64,000 nucleotides of DNA from Macrocybe gigantea (taxonomy: Eukaryota; Basidiomycota; Agaricomycetes; Agaricales; Callistosporiaceae): NCBI GenBank assembly GCA_011319805.1, contig SJRY01000040.1, positions 62,001 through 126,000 of the forward strand. Reading direction: 5' to 3'. The first letter of the stretch is position 1, and the number at the start of each line of letters is the position of its first letter. The notes under the pieces are model-generated. The model saw only the letters and a list, made by a program, of their open reading frames with translations. It was not told where the DNA came from and ran no database searches. The position numbers and the translations under genes are program-made. This document shows, piece by piece, positions 36,901 through 51,295 of the stretch.

Positions 36901-37966
36901 GACAAATGCATTTGAGTACGGAGATGCGCTGCTTCCTCAACCGGAAAACCAGGTGAACGAATATGGGGAAAAGGTCTCACCCACCATCGAATCCAACCAG
37001 CCTTATCTCAATCTCGCAACGTAAGCAGATGGGACCCATTCTTCCTTCTGTAAATGGCCTAGCCCCGTGACTGCGGTGCTCATTTGCTTTGTCTTGCTTT
37101 TGGCAGCTTCCGCATGGTCGTGTTGGCGGATGAGGTTCTGGAATCGTTCTTCGAGACGGACTTGTCGGCGTCTTTCCGTTTGGAGCCTATTCCTGACATG
37201 GAGCTCCCACCAGCGAACAGCGGGTTGCTTGGCGAGCTCTGGTCATCGATAGCGAGCGACAGTAACAAGAAGATCTTCAACATGTTCACTGACGAAATTG
37301 GCAAAACTATCGGAAAACACCAGGTTGTGTATCCTGTATTAGTTGTCCTCGGTTCGATCTGATATGTTTTTGCAAAGATCATTCAGAAACCTTCCATCGG
37401 ACGATACACCAAGTTAGAGGAACCTAAAGCCCGGGAGTCGCTTCTCACCCCTTCGATGCGCAAGTCGCCTTCGAAATCGAGCCTCCAGGGTAACTCAAGC
37501 ACCGCGACGCTGGCGACCGCCTCAACCACGACGCTCTCAGTTGACGTCAAAGCACCGGAACCAACCAAGAACCATCCTACCGTTCCCGACAGCGCAGCTG
37601 GATTCTCTCCTATGGTTCAAGCTGTGAACGCGCGCCTGATGGAGCGCACGCCGTTCGCGATTGACGACGCTAAAGATGACGAAGATGAAGACGAGGACGA
37701 GCTGGGCGCGGACGACAATGACGACAGGGTCATGGACGAGGTTCGCACCCCAGGTGCTTTCTCTGGCTTGGGTCCTGCTTACGCCACACGCTTCCCTCCT
37801 TTCATAAATAGGTTGACGCCTTCCTTGAGGCCCACGACTCTGGTTTGACTGACGAGGACAAGGAGGTCGTTAACGGTGAGCACTTTTCTTGCATCGCCCT
37901 GCCCTTTTTGCGCATGGGCCTTAATTTGGTGTTACAGATCTAATTCATGCAGAACCTGTCAAGTAG
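33938..37966 (+). CDS. GRAM-TBC-EF-hand Rab GTPase-activating protein (TBC1D8/9, Gyp2-like)
   Basis: Predicted GAP that switches off Rab GTPases in membrane traffic. GRAM-like sequence [20 protein letters not shown] (about 34140-34340) precedes the TBC domain (about 34900-35900). The TBC domain has the arginine-finger motif IEKDLHR (IxxDxxR) and glutamine-finger GYCQ, so it should be catalytically competent. A canonical EF-hand loop [12 protein letters not shown] lies at about 36680-36715. The tail is Ser/Thr-rich then acidic ([16 protein letters not shown]). The last splice gives [12 protein letters not shown] and TAG at 37964-37966. More than ten short introns are present. The first exons (33938-34130) do not connect cleanly in one frame, so the start is approximate. 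A decayed partial copy of this gene lies at 63440-64000. Confidence 0.8.
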
Positions 37967-38172
37967 CAACTGGAAGTTGTGCCTCCGGAATCGCATTAGG
38001 GTTTTTAATCTTCGCATCTTCACACTTCGCTTGTTTTTTTCTGTCGCATTGCTGTATTTGTATTAATGGGACATCCCTCACCAGATAGGAGTCGCCGATG
38101 TGCAAACGAGATTAAGCATACATACTCTTGGAAACGTGTACAACATGAGCTGGTATAGAAGGAAAAAAATTA

Positions 38173-40775
<2,603 letters not shown>

Positions 40776-42298
40776 ATGTCGAGCGCTCTTGAACCGTTCA
40801 TCACTACATCGTTCATTAACGACCTTGCCAATCCAACACCAGCACAACAGCTGCCTGGCATGGCGCACACGCTCGTCACCGGACGCAAGACTTGGAAGAC
40901 CATGAAATCGCAGAAAGAGGCCGTTTGGCCACCTCAAGTAGAAGCCGCTCTTTTCGACGGCAAGTAGATATATTCAACGCCGACCGCGTTATCCAAATTG
41001 ACGACGTATTCCACTTCAGCTCTTGAACTGTACCGTCCTTCCTCATCTGGAGACCCCAGGCTTCTCCGTCGCTTTCCCAAGCGGAACGTATTCATCTCAA
41101 ACCACATCTTCAAGGTCACCGGTAAGCGTCGTACAGCTAAGCAAGTCGGGAGTCGCCTGCAGCAGTTGCGGGATACCTGCCAAGAGGAGAGAGGTCGGTA
41201 AAATGATACGCGGGGAACACTATCATACTGACTACATATCTTGTCTCAAGTATTGAAGCTTCTTTCTCGTCGAGAATTTACGCCTCCCCCCAAACTAGAC
41301 GCTCATTCGCGTGCATCATCTTCTCCAGCTTCATCTCCGGAGCCCGCCACTCCAACGTTAGAGGCGGAAACGCCGACCACTTCCCCGACAATGTCGCGAT
41401 TTCTGGATGCATTTTCCAAGGGCCTGAACATGTCCCCTCAGGACGATGCGACTCAAACGCGGCGCCTGCCTCCTCGACACGTGTGCCTGACCATCGACCT
41501 CGGAATGTCATTGACGCCTGCACCCGCCGTCCTTCACATCCCTTCGATCAACACCAACGAAGTTTTGCACGCGGATATCGCCGGCTTTGTGGCTCCTTCG
41601 GTAACCTTTACCTCGCCATTTCCAATCTCAACAACGGACCATCAATCACTCTTCTGTATATTCCTCGAGGGTCGCCACATTTACTCAGAGTCTACCGAAC
41701 TAGCTTTGCTCTCGTCCTCCACTGCTACCTCGAAAACTGGACCCTTTGTCTACGGAATCACTATCATTCCTCGATTCTGGGGTATGTTGTGCAATCAATC
41801 CGGTAAATATCAGCTATTTTGGATATACAACACACTGACGGCGTTACTTATTATCGCTTAGATGTAACCAAATACACAGTTTCCCAGGACATAATTCGAT
41901 CCCTTCCCCAACTAACTGGTGAATCCGTGCAAGACTCTATCCTACTCACGATCACCTACAGTTTCAAACCTGCCCTCGCCGCTCCTAGCCGATCAACATA
42001 TGAACTCATTCCATTGCCGCCGCAGCTTCAGCCTGATAATTCTGCGATAATCTATGCTGCTCCTCGTCCCCTCCTCGCAGCAACGTCGAACACCTTCCTC
42101 TCTGCTCAATACTCGCCCATTGTACCTCAAATTACTAACCAGTCTTGGAACGATCCGTTGTGGCCGCTGGACCTTTCGAACCCCACAGACCTCGCCGCTG
42201 GCTACGGCATATGGAGCGACATCGGAGATGATCACGTCCACGGACCATTCAAAAGGAATTTGGTGGATCAGGCCTACCCACTCGACTTCACTTACTGA
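40776..42298 (+). CDS. TEA/ATTS-domain transcription factor
   Basis: Nuclear DNA-binding regulator of the TEA/ATTS family (relatives: AbaA, Tec1, TEAD), which in fungi controls development and morphogenesis. Exon 1 encodes MSSALEPFITTSFINDLANP and the first TEA helix region EAVWPPQVEAALFD. A GC-AG intron (40960-41019) joins to ALELYRPSS, then RFPKRNVFISNHIFKVTG and KRRTAKQVGSRLQQLRDTC, the recognition helix 3. After another intron come VLKLLSRREFTPPP and a Ser/Thr/Pro-rich region. The C-terminal half (to SDIGDDHVHGPFKRNLVDQA and stop at 42298) probably forms a protein-interaction domain. Introns at about 41207-41252, 41782-41818 and possibly others are ordinary GT-AG. Confidence 0.82.
40960..41019 (+). 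other. GC-AG intron in the TEA domain
   Basis: The donor is G|GCAAGT and the acceptor TTCAG, length 60 nt. Splicing here keeps the TEA domain continuous (AALFD to ALELY). Without it the frame stops after two more codons, and the nearby GTAGAT donor leads to a stop. Confidence 0.7.
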
Positions 42299-44097
42299 AC
42301 AAAAATGTGCCTTTATGACCTCCGGTATGCTGGATTTAAGGCATTGTTCTGGGCGATGTAACGAAGCTCTTCACAGGCATCCCGTATCGAATGTATTACC
42401 AACAACCAAACGGACGATTGTTGCTGTAAAACGTAGTCTGTAAAACTACCCGCCGAAAGACACATTTGTCGCTCCCTCGTTTTTATTCCCTCTCATTCCC
42501 CTTTCTTCTTCGTCCTGCTTACAGTGTTGTTGGATTTTGGTTTTATTGTATATTTCTGACTGTGATATACCATTTTTATTGCTATTTTATATCATGTTGT
42601 GCCCTTCATGCAGGCGCACATGATGGACAAGACCTTATCTATTCCCCCTCGTCTCCCGCTACCCCGCCATTTATGTTTGTTGTTGTTCTTCCTTTGGCCG
42701 TAGGGGGATTTTGCATCCGTCGCTTGCCCTCGGGCTCTTCCGTGCATTTCTGTGTATACTATTTGATGTACCTTTGTCATCTTTCGGCTCGGTTCCGCAG
42801 TCCGAGCTACTTCGTTACTTGCCCTCATTGCCTGCACGGATGCGTAGCTATAGTTGATATAATGTTGATCGCCCTTCCACGGCACTTTCAACGATAAGGT
42901 TCGCGGACCTTGACATGTATGCATGGAGGAGATAATGGCGAAGCAGACTAGTAGGACTAGGCGCTAGAACTCGCCACCTGGTGTAGATCACATTAACCAC
43001 TCGATGAAATTCAAATGTCCGGCGAGATGACAGCACCGTGATACGGAAGCAATTATGCCTTCTGTGATTTGCAGGACTAGTGGAACTGATCTTCAGTCAG
43101 TCTTTTTTTTTTCTCCCTCGCTAGGCTAGCTAGAGCATGGACAACAAGTCGACTGGGATGGCAAGGTTGGCGCGACAATCAAGTATTCATCTTGGACTGC
43201 TTACTATTGAACCATGTTACGGTTATAGAAGCTATTATACCAAGGTCTACATAGTCGATCAGCGTCGGGATAGGAGGATGATCTGACAGCCAAAACCGAG
43301 GGATGGAAAAGAAATTCCCAAGTGTCAGACATGCTTCAGACTCGCAACCTCTACACTTTCCGTGCATGACCTTCGTTTGCCCCAACGCATGTGTGGCGAA
43401 CGGAAGGGCCTTGAAATTAGACATCATACCTACAGTGCCGGCGTAAGCAGGTTGGAATTCAACCTCGGGCGAGCCCAGCATACCCCTATAACATTGCAAG
43501 CCGAAATTAAATTCTGGGGTTGTAAGTCCCAGCTTTTGTCAATTAAACGTCGTATGGGTCCAAGGCTGGGCCGAGGTGCCCCAGTCGATCCGTCGGTGAC
43601 AAAGCAATAGGCCGTACAATGGAATCTTTTCCGGCTTTTTCCATTCCGCTGCATCTGAGGAAGGGAGCAGCCGCAAAAGGAAACGATATTGACAGAAATG
43701 GTAACGTTCGTATTCGGATGCCACATCTCGGAGAAAGGGTGTGAATATCCAATCACATCTAATAAGACATGACAGGAAATCAACTATGGTTCATGACAAA
43801 GATGATACAAGATTGATGTTGATTCGCCGCACATTCGCCAATCATAGTTCTTTAAACAATTAGGACATTTCGCTGTGAGGATGGACGAGACGACACTCGT
43901 CACATATTCATCTGACTAGCATGATACATACAGGCCAAACCTTTGACCAACACGCATTAGAGGCGCAAAAGGCGAAACTGGGGAATCTCGATTTTTCAAA
44001 TGCAGAGGAAACCTCGTCCTGCTCGCCAAGACGCATTATCTATATGGAGCAAGACCAGACTATAAGCCGAGTATCGTATCATCGGGCGGGACATGAC
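42299..44097. other. Intergenic region, no convincing gene
   Basis: About 1.8 kb after the TEA gene. The first 600 bases are T-rich and probably 3' untranslated. Short minus-strand frames at 43179-43783 have no recognised domain. No repeat or RNA gene was seen. Confidence 0.3.
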
Positions 44098-44983
44098 TCA
44101 CGTCTGAGCCGACGTTTGGTTGGTGCGTTGAGCGTTGATCTCAGCGTCCTTCCATTCATGAGAATTCCGACGCTTGCACGCCGCCCAGTTAGCTTGCGGG
44201 TTGGCATAAGCCAAAATGACAATCCTTTGATCAACGACACCATGATTCGCCAGCATCCCCTTCGTCTTGGCCAATTCGTACTTGTGCGTGTAAAGCAGAC
44301 ACACTTCCAGATTTGCGCAGCTCTTCAAAATGTGCAGAAGAGCCCGCGCGATCCTGGGAATCTGGACGGCGGGCGCGCCAGAGATGTCGATGGCGAGATG
44401 TGTGAGGAGCGGGATACGATGGAACTCTGGCCAACTCGTCCACGACACCCATCCATCTACGACGCGAAGGTGGGTGATTTGGGCAAAGAAAGGTAGGCTA
44501 AAATCGGGAGTAGATGTGCAGAACAGGTCTTTGAAACTGACGCTGAGCCTCCGAGGTCGGGGAAGCTTCGACGACGAAGGTTGGAGGGAGGCAGAATCAG
44601 CAGGTGCCCAAAAACCAAGGTCTTCGACGTTTCTGCAGACGGATAGAATCCTCGAAACCTGTACAGCCTCAAGGCAGTACGGTAGGCACAGGGACTTGAC
44701 ATGAGCGTCAAAGAATTCGGCAGGACGTGAATCGATGGTGCGCAGGAACAGACTGCACTGTCTTCGATCGGACAGCGCTACGACGTTGTAGATAATGCGT
44801 TCAACCCTGCGACATCGGAACAAGATCATCTTACTCAGTGCGTTGTCTATCAGCAACGACGGGGCATGCTTACCAGATCTGTACTCTTTTAGCAACAAGT
44901 GTGAGAGTTGCGGCTGTGTTGGGACGAAGAAGAATAGCAAGTTCAAAGATTTCTCTCTCTAGTTCAATTGGCAATGACACCAT
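44098..44983 (-). CDS. F-box-like protein, short
   Basis: Start MVSLPIELEREIFELAILLR (44983) matches the degenerate basidiomycete F-box N-terminus (LPIE.E.EIFELA). A single intron (about 44826-44872, donor after VQI) leads to a long second exon through VERIIYNVVALSDRRQCSLF. Leucine-rich segments follow, such as ITHLRVVDGWVSW and PLLTHLAIDISGA, and the stop is at 44098. This two-exon plan of about 280 residues is common in agaricomycete gene families. An SCF adaptor role is inferred from the F-box-like motif only. Confidence 0.6.
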
Positions 44984-46005
44984 TTTGTCGACTTTGCAGA
45001 AAGGAGGGGAACAGAAATAGCGATGCGGGCCTTGGGTGATGGCGTTGATCGGATGCTGTAGTCTTATACAACAGGCGCTCACCTGCAATACTGATATACC
45101 AACGATGGCAAAACAGGGGAATAAGGTTGTCTGACGTCGTAGTCGAGACGTCTTCGACGATACTCTGAGCGCAACGAGGCCAAGTACCAGGCCAGCCGGG
45201 AACCACGCCACAGCCCACGCCGCCTGAAACACAAAAGGAGATGTGCGGCGGCACCTGAATGATCGCGTAACCCTGTGCCGTCCAATGGTTGCCTTGTTTG
45301 ACCAAAGTCAGTAATTTTCGGGTTGAGATGTGCATAGCACAACCATGCCTGCGGAGAGTGAATGGCACAGAAGAGAGAGAACAATTATTACTACAAAGTG
45401 CAATGAACCAAGGCCCAAGAGCCTGTGGATTCTGACCTAGATACGACGATTGGTGCCCAGATGCTTGAATTCGCGTCTAGGCGCCGTCTTGAATCCGTGA
45501 CGGTCATTTGGGTAGTGAATGATCGAATTCGCTCGTACCATTTCAAACTGAGTTGACATAGGACTCGGTATCCTAAACGCAGAAATATCGCTGTCGAGGC
45601 GCTTATACTTGTGACGTCTTGATACACTTGTGGAATACAAAGACGACCCACACACAAGTGTCACAGCCCCAAAAGGGGTGAAAAAAATAAGGTTCCTGTA
45701 ATAAAAGGAAGAGTCGGATTAATATTTGTGCTGAGCGTTTTCAGGGCAAAATGTGTTTTGGATGCTGTTGAAACGCGGGTTGAGCGGCTGTGAACTTGGC
45801 ACGTGACCAATAGTCACATGGGATCTAGACAGGCACATGAACACTGAGACTCATTGCAGGCTTCCTGCTTTTGCCTTCGACGAGCACGACGAGGCTTTTC
45901 TCATCCTTTCTTTACTCGTCTGGGCCTACAAGGGCGATATGCCTGGTTTCTGGTGGGAAAGGCATATCTAAACTGCTTACGTCTTCCTCCTAGAAATCAT
46001 CGGCA
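44984..46005. other. Intergenic region, no convincing gene
   Basis: About 1 kb with overlapping short minus-strand frames (for example 44964-45384) that match nothing recognisable. It includes upstream sequence of the two flanking divergent genes. Confidence 0.3.
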
Positions 46006-46750
46006 ATGACAGCCGGAAATCGCACACATCCTCCTCCTTGGCCATCGTTATATGATGCAAGCGTTGAAATCTTGCATATAGAGCATCGCGACCCGGTCCA
46101 ACCGGATGGCGCTTATCTCTATCGTGCAGAAGGTCCGTCTGTACAATGGTTTAGTGTTGCTTTAGTCGTGGCTGACTGCGTTACACAACAAAGATATTTT
46201 CCGATTCACGCTGTATTGGACGCTCATATTCTATACACCCATGTTCATCGTCTGCGGACTCTATGCGTTCTGGAACTTGAACTTTCCTCCTTCACCTCAT
46301 CCCTTTTCGCGCCAGCACTACCATCAATACATCCATCCTCATCATGATAACAATGCCCCACCTTCGCAGTCATACCCTCTATCCCCAATTACGTCGTCGT
46401 CGCTCTCTCCACGTTCCGAATCTCATGAACTTTACCTGCACCGCGTAGGCACGAGGCGCACGAGAGAGAAAGAGCGGCGGTCGAGGCTTGCGTTTTCGCT
46501 GATCGTCTTGCTCACCTTTCTAATTCTGAGCGCTGCTGGGGCCGTCATTGGATCAGCCATACTTGGTTTCACCACAATGGGCTTGTACAGAGCCGCCGAT
46601 TTTAACATGTCCACGTAAAGCTCCTTGCCATCCTGATATAGTATCCTCCAGGATGCTGACCTTTTTCCTATCAGTTGGATTCCATTCCTTCTCGCTCTTC
46701 TGCAAGTTCTTGTTGGTCTTTTGAGGCAAGCCAGTCTCTCGACGTCTTAA
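46006..46750 (+). CDS. Predicted integral membrane protein
   Basis: Three exons. Exon 1 starts MTAGNRTHPPPWPSLYDASV. The first intron (about 46132-46193) joins AED to IFRFTLYWTLIFYTPMFIVC, the first membrane segment. A His/Pro/Ser-rich loop (HHDNNAPPSQSYPLSP) and a basic stretch (RRTREKERRSRL) precede a second hydrophobic segment (AFSLIVLLTFLILSAAGAVI) and a third in the last exon (WIPFLLALLQVLVGLL). TAA is at 46748-46750. Family function is unknown. The basic stretch next to the second helix predicts that the central loop faces the cytosol. Confidence 0.7.
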
Positions 46751-47257
46751 CAGTTCCTGATTACTAACTCAGCCGTCTCTGCAGCATCTGGCCGTCCATC
46801 ATCGATCTAATTTGATTCACTTGCTCTGCTTTCTGCTCACCTCTGTATTGTTATCGCGCATTCCACATGTCTACCTCACACGCACGTCAAAATTTGAAGT
46901 TTACCAGTCAAGTCGACACAGGGAAAATGACTTTGGCTTCATATTGTGGGACTTTTGCCACATGACGTGCCGTTCTGTACCTGATTGAAGTCGAGATGTT
47001 GACTTGAACAGGAGTTCTTAAGCGAAGCGCTGTCTTTATGATAACCACGTTTGCGGCAGCTAAGGATATTAATTACTGACAAGTCATGGCAAGAATTCAG
47101 GATCCATTGCGGACGACGATATTTGCACTGCAGAAATCAGAACGTATGATCACTTTTGACACAAGCCGTCGTAAGGAATCCGAGAAGACATATGATTAAT
47201 ACAATTTAAACATGCTCAATACGAAAACCATCAGGAAAGAACGGGAAAAAAAAAAGA
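46751..47257. other. Intergenic, convergent 3' ends
   Basis: About 500 bases without a recognisable gene. Confidence 0.3.
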
Positions 47258-48938
47258 CTAATATTGACGGTGTGATACCATGGTCGTCCCGTTCGACGAG
47301 CCAAACTGCAACGCCGATATGCTTCGTCGTCCGACTATTGGATCGTCGAGACTCGCTTCTCGGACGTGCAGGAGGACACGTGCGGACAGCACGCTGTGAA
47401 GGACACGTTGATACCTAAAGACGGGCAATGAGTCGAAAAGGTGCGCATGCATTGGGAGAAAATCGATGGACCGTACATTGCGAGCAGGCTGACGTATTCC
47501 CGCGGAGCTGACTTCATCATGATAACATTCGCAGCCGAAGCGACTGAAGACCCGAAAAAAAAAAAAAAACACAATTGTGAAGGAGCGGAAAAAAAAAAGA
47601 AAAACAACGAACGGAATATTGAGCCGAAATACAAGATGCTGTCTCGATACAGCGTCTGAAAAAGTCTCGTCCGCGCATGTCGGTATCTCCAAATCCACGC
47701 ACAAAGAGTGAGGATGATGACGACTGAGGACAAAAAATGAGGTTGAGCCGAGAAATGCTAGGATCTGTGTGCGATTCGGGAACGGTGCTGACCTGTCTCG
47801 CTGATCAACAACAGCATGAACAGCGCGAACAAGCGATCGAGACCGTTCAGCGGCCAGCATCCCGATAGGGCGGGTATATTCAAGCCGGGGATCGGAAGGA
47901 AGACTTTGATGACAGGGGGAGACGTCAGATTCAGTGAGAAAGCGGACAGGAGACGTGCGACGCACACTTGACGGAATGCAGATACAATGCGACCAGGATG
48001 ATCTCGGGAATATAGCACGCCTGAGGAATATTTACGCTTGGTCAGATGTGCCCCCCCCCTGTGGAGTTCAAGTGTACGAGTTGTGTGACGCACGAAGAAG
48101 AACACGAAAAGAAAGATCCCGATCCTGCGCTCGTTTCCCCAGAGAGCATACGTCCGTACGCAGAGAATGGCTGGGAAGAAAACCGGTCAGACGACCGTGA
48201 ACGCGCCCAGGTTTGTTTTGGACCACTCACCCTCGGCCGATCCCAAGCCCAACAGGATAAAGGCTTTATAATAATGATATGGTCACTACGGACGATGTAA
48301 GCACCTGTCGTGTCGATCCGCTCACATTCTGATACGATGTTTATAACGCGACATGATCGTTCCTGGACGGTTGAGATCAGAATGCAAAACCCTGGCGCAA
48401 CTGAAGGGTCGCGACGTACGTCGTAAGATAACCCTGGTAAGGAATCATCTAACAACGCGAGATGTTCACATCGAAGTTTTGGCGTGAAAAGCGAGCGAAA
48501 CGTACAAAAGACCATTAGAGGCACGTCGATGAGGGCAGAGTACCGGCAGAGGAAGAAGAGGACTTTGATGACGCTCCATTTCGGCTTCCACACCAGCTCG
48601 ACCTTTATCGTGCGTTTAGGCAAGGCGGAACAGTCCGTCGTCCGAAGCTTACCTCCAGGTCGAGCGTGATCAAATAGTCGTAGACCTTGGTCTCTCAAGT
48701 CAAAAGTCGACCAGAGGCCGCTGAGGGAACCAGGCGTACCAGCAGCGCCAGAGAGGAAACTTGCGCGCGACGTCCAGGAACTCAGAAACTCGATCGGCGG
48801 CAAGGAAGAACGGATAGATTTCACCTTGCATGTACTGCGTCCGACATGTCAGCCGGTCCTCTGATGCACGCACGGCGATGCCTTCCATCAACTCACCTTT
48901 CCGGTCTGCAAAATGTTCAGCGAATCCAGAGGCCCCAT
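47258..48938 (-). CDS. DUF6533 multi-pass membrane protein, copy A
   Basis: Basidiomycete seven-helix-like membrane protein with the DUF6533 N-terminal signature YDYLITLDLE joined by an intron to VELVWKPKWSVIKVLFFLCR. Exon 1 is MGPLDSLNILQTGK (ATG at 48938), followed by a 10-nt micro-exon at 48825-48834. Later helices are AFILLGLGSAE, ILCVRTYALWGNERRIGIFL, ACYIPEIILVALYLHSVK and GCWPLNGLDRLFALFMLLLI. The conserved cytoplasmic loop is RLFQTLYRDSILYF, then SVASAANVIMMKSAPREYVS and FQRVLHSVLSARVLLHVREA. The function is unknown; the layout is receptor-like. Before YDYL the most obvious acceptor gives an in-frame TGA, so either another acceptor (GAG|AGACC) is used or the copy is damaged. It is tandem with copy B. 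Confidence 0.7.
48825..48834 (-). other. 10-nt micro-exon, DUF6533 copy A
   Basis: TACATGCAAG, bounded by GCAG and GTGAAA. It has the same length, phase and encoded residues as in copy B. The upstream intron carries a GCTGAC branch-like site. Confidence 0.5.
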
Positions 48939-50197
48939 GTTCGTAGTAATACAGTGCAAAGAGGGGCGGAAGAAGAGAAGGAGCGGTCAAGGAGAGGAAG
49001 AGGCGATGAGCACCAGATCGCGAGTGATCCCCATGCGAGACGAACTGGAGAGGTATTTATCGAGGTGATGAAGTTCTTTGCGGACATTGACCGCCCCTGG
49101 TTGATCGCCCATCAAGTGGAGCTGGTGCATTTTCATCAGAAATTAAGACGACGAGATGGCAAATGTCAATAGACGATAGCTGTTCTTGCCTCGCAGCCAG
49201 GCATCGGCGGAGAAACGGAACTCGCACTGCCATGCGAGCACTAAGTGAACGGGGACGAGCGTATTTTGACGTATCATCTATCAAAGGCTTCAAACGCGTC
49301 TTGCGGAGCTGAGCTTTTTTATGGTATTCAAAGTTCCGTTGACGACGTTGCAGACTCTTGTGGATGATGTAATGCAATTTGCTGGCTAAAACGATCAGGC
49401 GATGATGTGATTCAGCTCGGATACATGATGGTGCGTGCGTTGCAATTTGCAGCAGACATTGCCAGTACGTTCAGACGACCGTGACGCCAAAACGAATGTG
49501 ACTTGAGCTGTTGAGACGTTCCGGCCATGCACTTGGGATGAGGCTGTGGAAGAGAGCTCCTATCAATGTTTTGAACTACCATCTGCGTCTACTATTGATC
49601 CGGGAATCAAATGCGATTTCAATTCACCATCCACAGATGATGCTACTGTTGGAGTTCGAATACTGGCAACAGAGCATCACTGTCCAGTGCACACAGCTCA
49701 TCCGGGACCGCATTACCGCTGGCACGAAAACGGTCTCGGGTGGCACTGCGATGCAGCTCTTCTGCAGGTCCGGCGACCTTGCACACCTCGAAACAGGAGC
49801 CCGTCGCGAGACACAGCACTGTTTCAGTCATCTCCGATGTGTGCCCACTGCCCACTGCCCAAATGGAAAAATGGACGATCAGGGACGGAAATTACAGATT
49901 GAGATGATGGGCGTGCCAAATTTCAATTTTTGCTGCATTTGGATTGGAGAGATTGCATGAAAAAGGGCCGAAATGAAAGACAAACTAGATTGGTGAAAAT
50001 CAAGTCATTCGCAGGGGAAGAGAGCCGTTTAGTTCTCGCATGCTTGAGGCTCGCACTATCTGTGCACATGTACAGGACAGTCTTGGCAGCTTCCTACGAT
50101 CAATCAGTGTTGGAAGCAATACCACCGAAGGACTGGAGATTCCGTCAAACAGTCTCCCACGCCCTGTACAGTGTACAGTGTACAGTACATGCAGTGC
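48939..50197. other. Region between DUF6533 copies
   Basis: About 1.26 kb that should hold the copy A promoter and copy B 3' region. A 149-codon plus frame (49511-49960) has no recognisable domain. A short triple tandem of GTACAGT-like units occurs at about 50164-50190. Confidence 0.3.
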
Positions 50198-51257
50198 CTA
50201 GAATAAATCAGCAATCCCGAATCTCAACAAAACTTCCATCCAAACACAGCAATGCAGCATGGCATACACCAAAAAAAAGGCGCGAGAATCCGCCAGAGTC
50301 ACGCCTGCTGCCCGCGCGACGCCATCGTCGTTGCCAGCCGCGGAGCCGAACTGCAGCGCCGAGATGCTTCGTCGTCCGACTGCAGGGTCCTCAAGACCCG
50401 CCTCTCGGACGTGCAAGAGAACGCGGGTGGACAGCACGCTGTGAAGCACGCGCTGGTATCTGAACCAAGACAATTTCAGAGGATGCAAAGAGGCGAAAAC
50501 GCACGCGAGAGAAGGGAGATGGACGAACATGGCGAGCAGAATGACGTAGTTTGGAGGCGCCGCCTTCATGATGATGACATTCGTAGCCGAGGCGACTAAA
50601 AGCACGGAGTACAATGTCAGCGGGAGCGACGCGGAAGAAAGACACGGACGAATATGGAGAGAAAATATAAAATGCTGTCTCTGTACAGCGTCTGGAAAAG
50701 CCTGGTCCGGGCGTGTCGGTATTTCCAAACCCACGCCAAGAGAGTCATGATGATAATGACTGACGGTAAATAATCGTCAGAGACACCACGATCTGTCTAG
50801 CAAACCGCCAACGAAGACTCACTGATCTCGCTGATCAGCAACAGTATGAACAACGCAAACACAAAGTCGAACCCTTGCATCGGCCAGCAGCCCGACAAAA
50901 CGGGGAGGTCTTGGCCAGCGACGGGGAAGACGTCTTTAGGCAAATGGATTAGCCAAGGGGAGCAGACCTGCGGTGCGAGAACGCACACTTGACAGAGCGC
51001 AGGTACATCCCGAGCAAAACCATTTCAGGAATGTAAAACGCCTGAAGAGAATCAGGTCAGACAGACACCTGCGCGTGGGCAATATGGCGTACAAAGAAGA
51101 ATGCAAAGAGAAAGATGCCGATTTTGCGCCCGTTCCCCCACAGAGCATGCGTCCGTACGCAGAGAATGGCTGAACAAGCATAGTCAGTCTCATGCGCACA
51201 AACGAGACGTCCCCTACGTCCCCTCCGCCGATCCCAAGCCGAACAGGAGCAAAACTT

Positions 51258-51295
<38 letters not shown>

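Noticed and set aside
50164..50190. Short GTACAGT tandem/palindrome
   Set aside because: Only about three units, not in a recognisable array or regulatory context; noted but too short to interpret.
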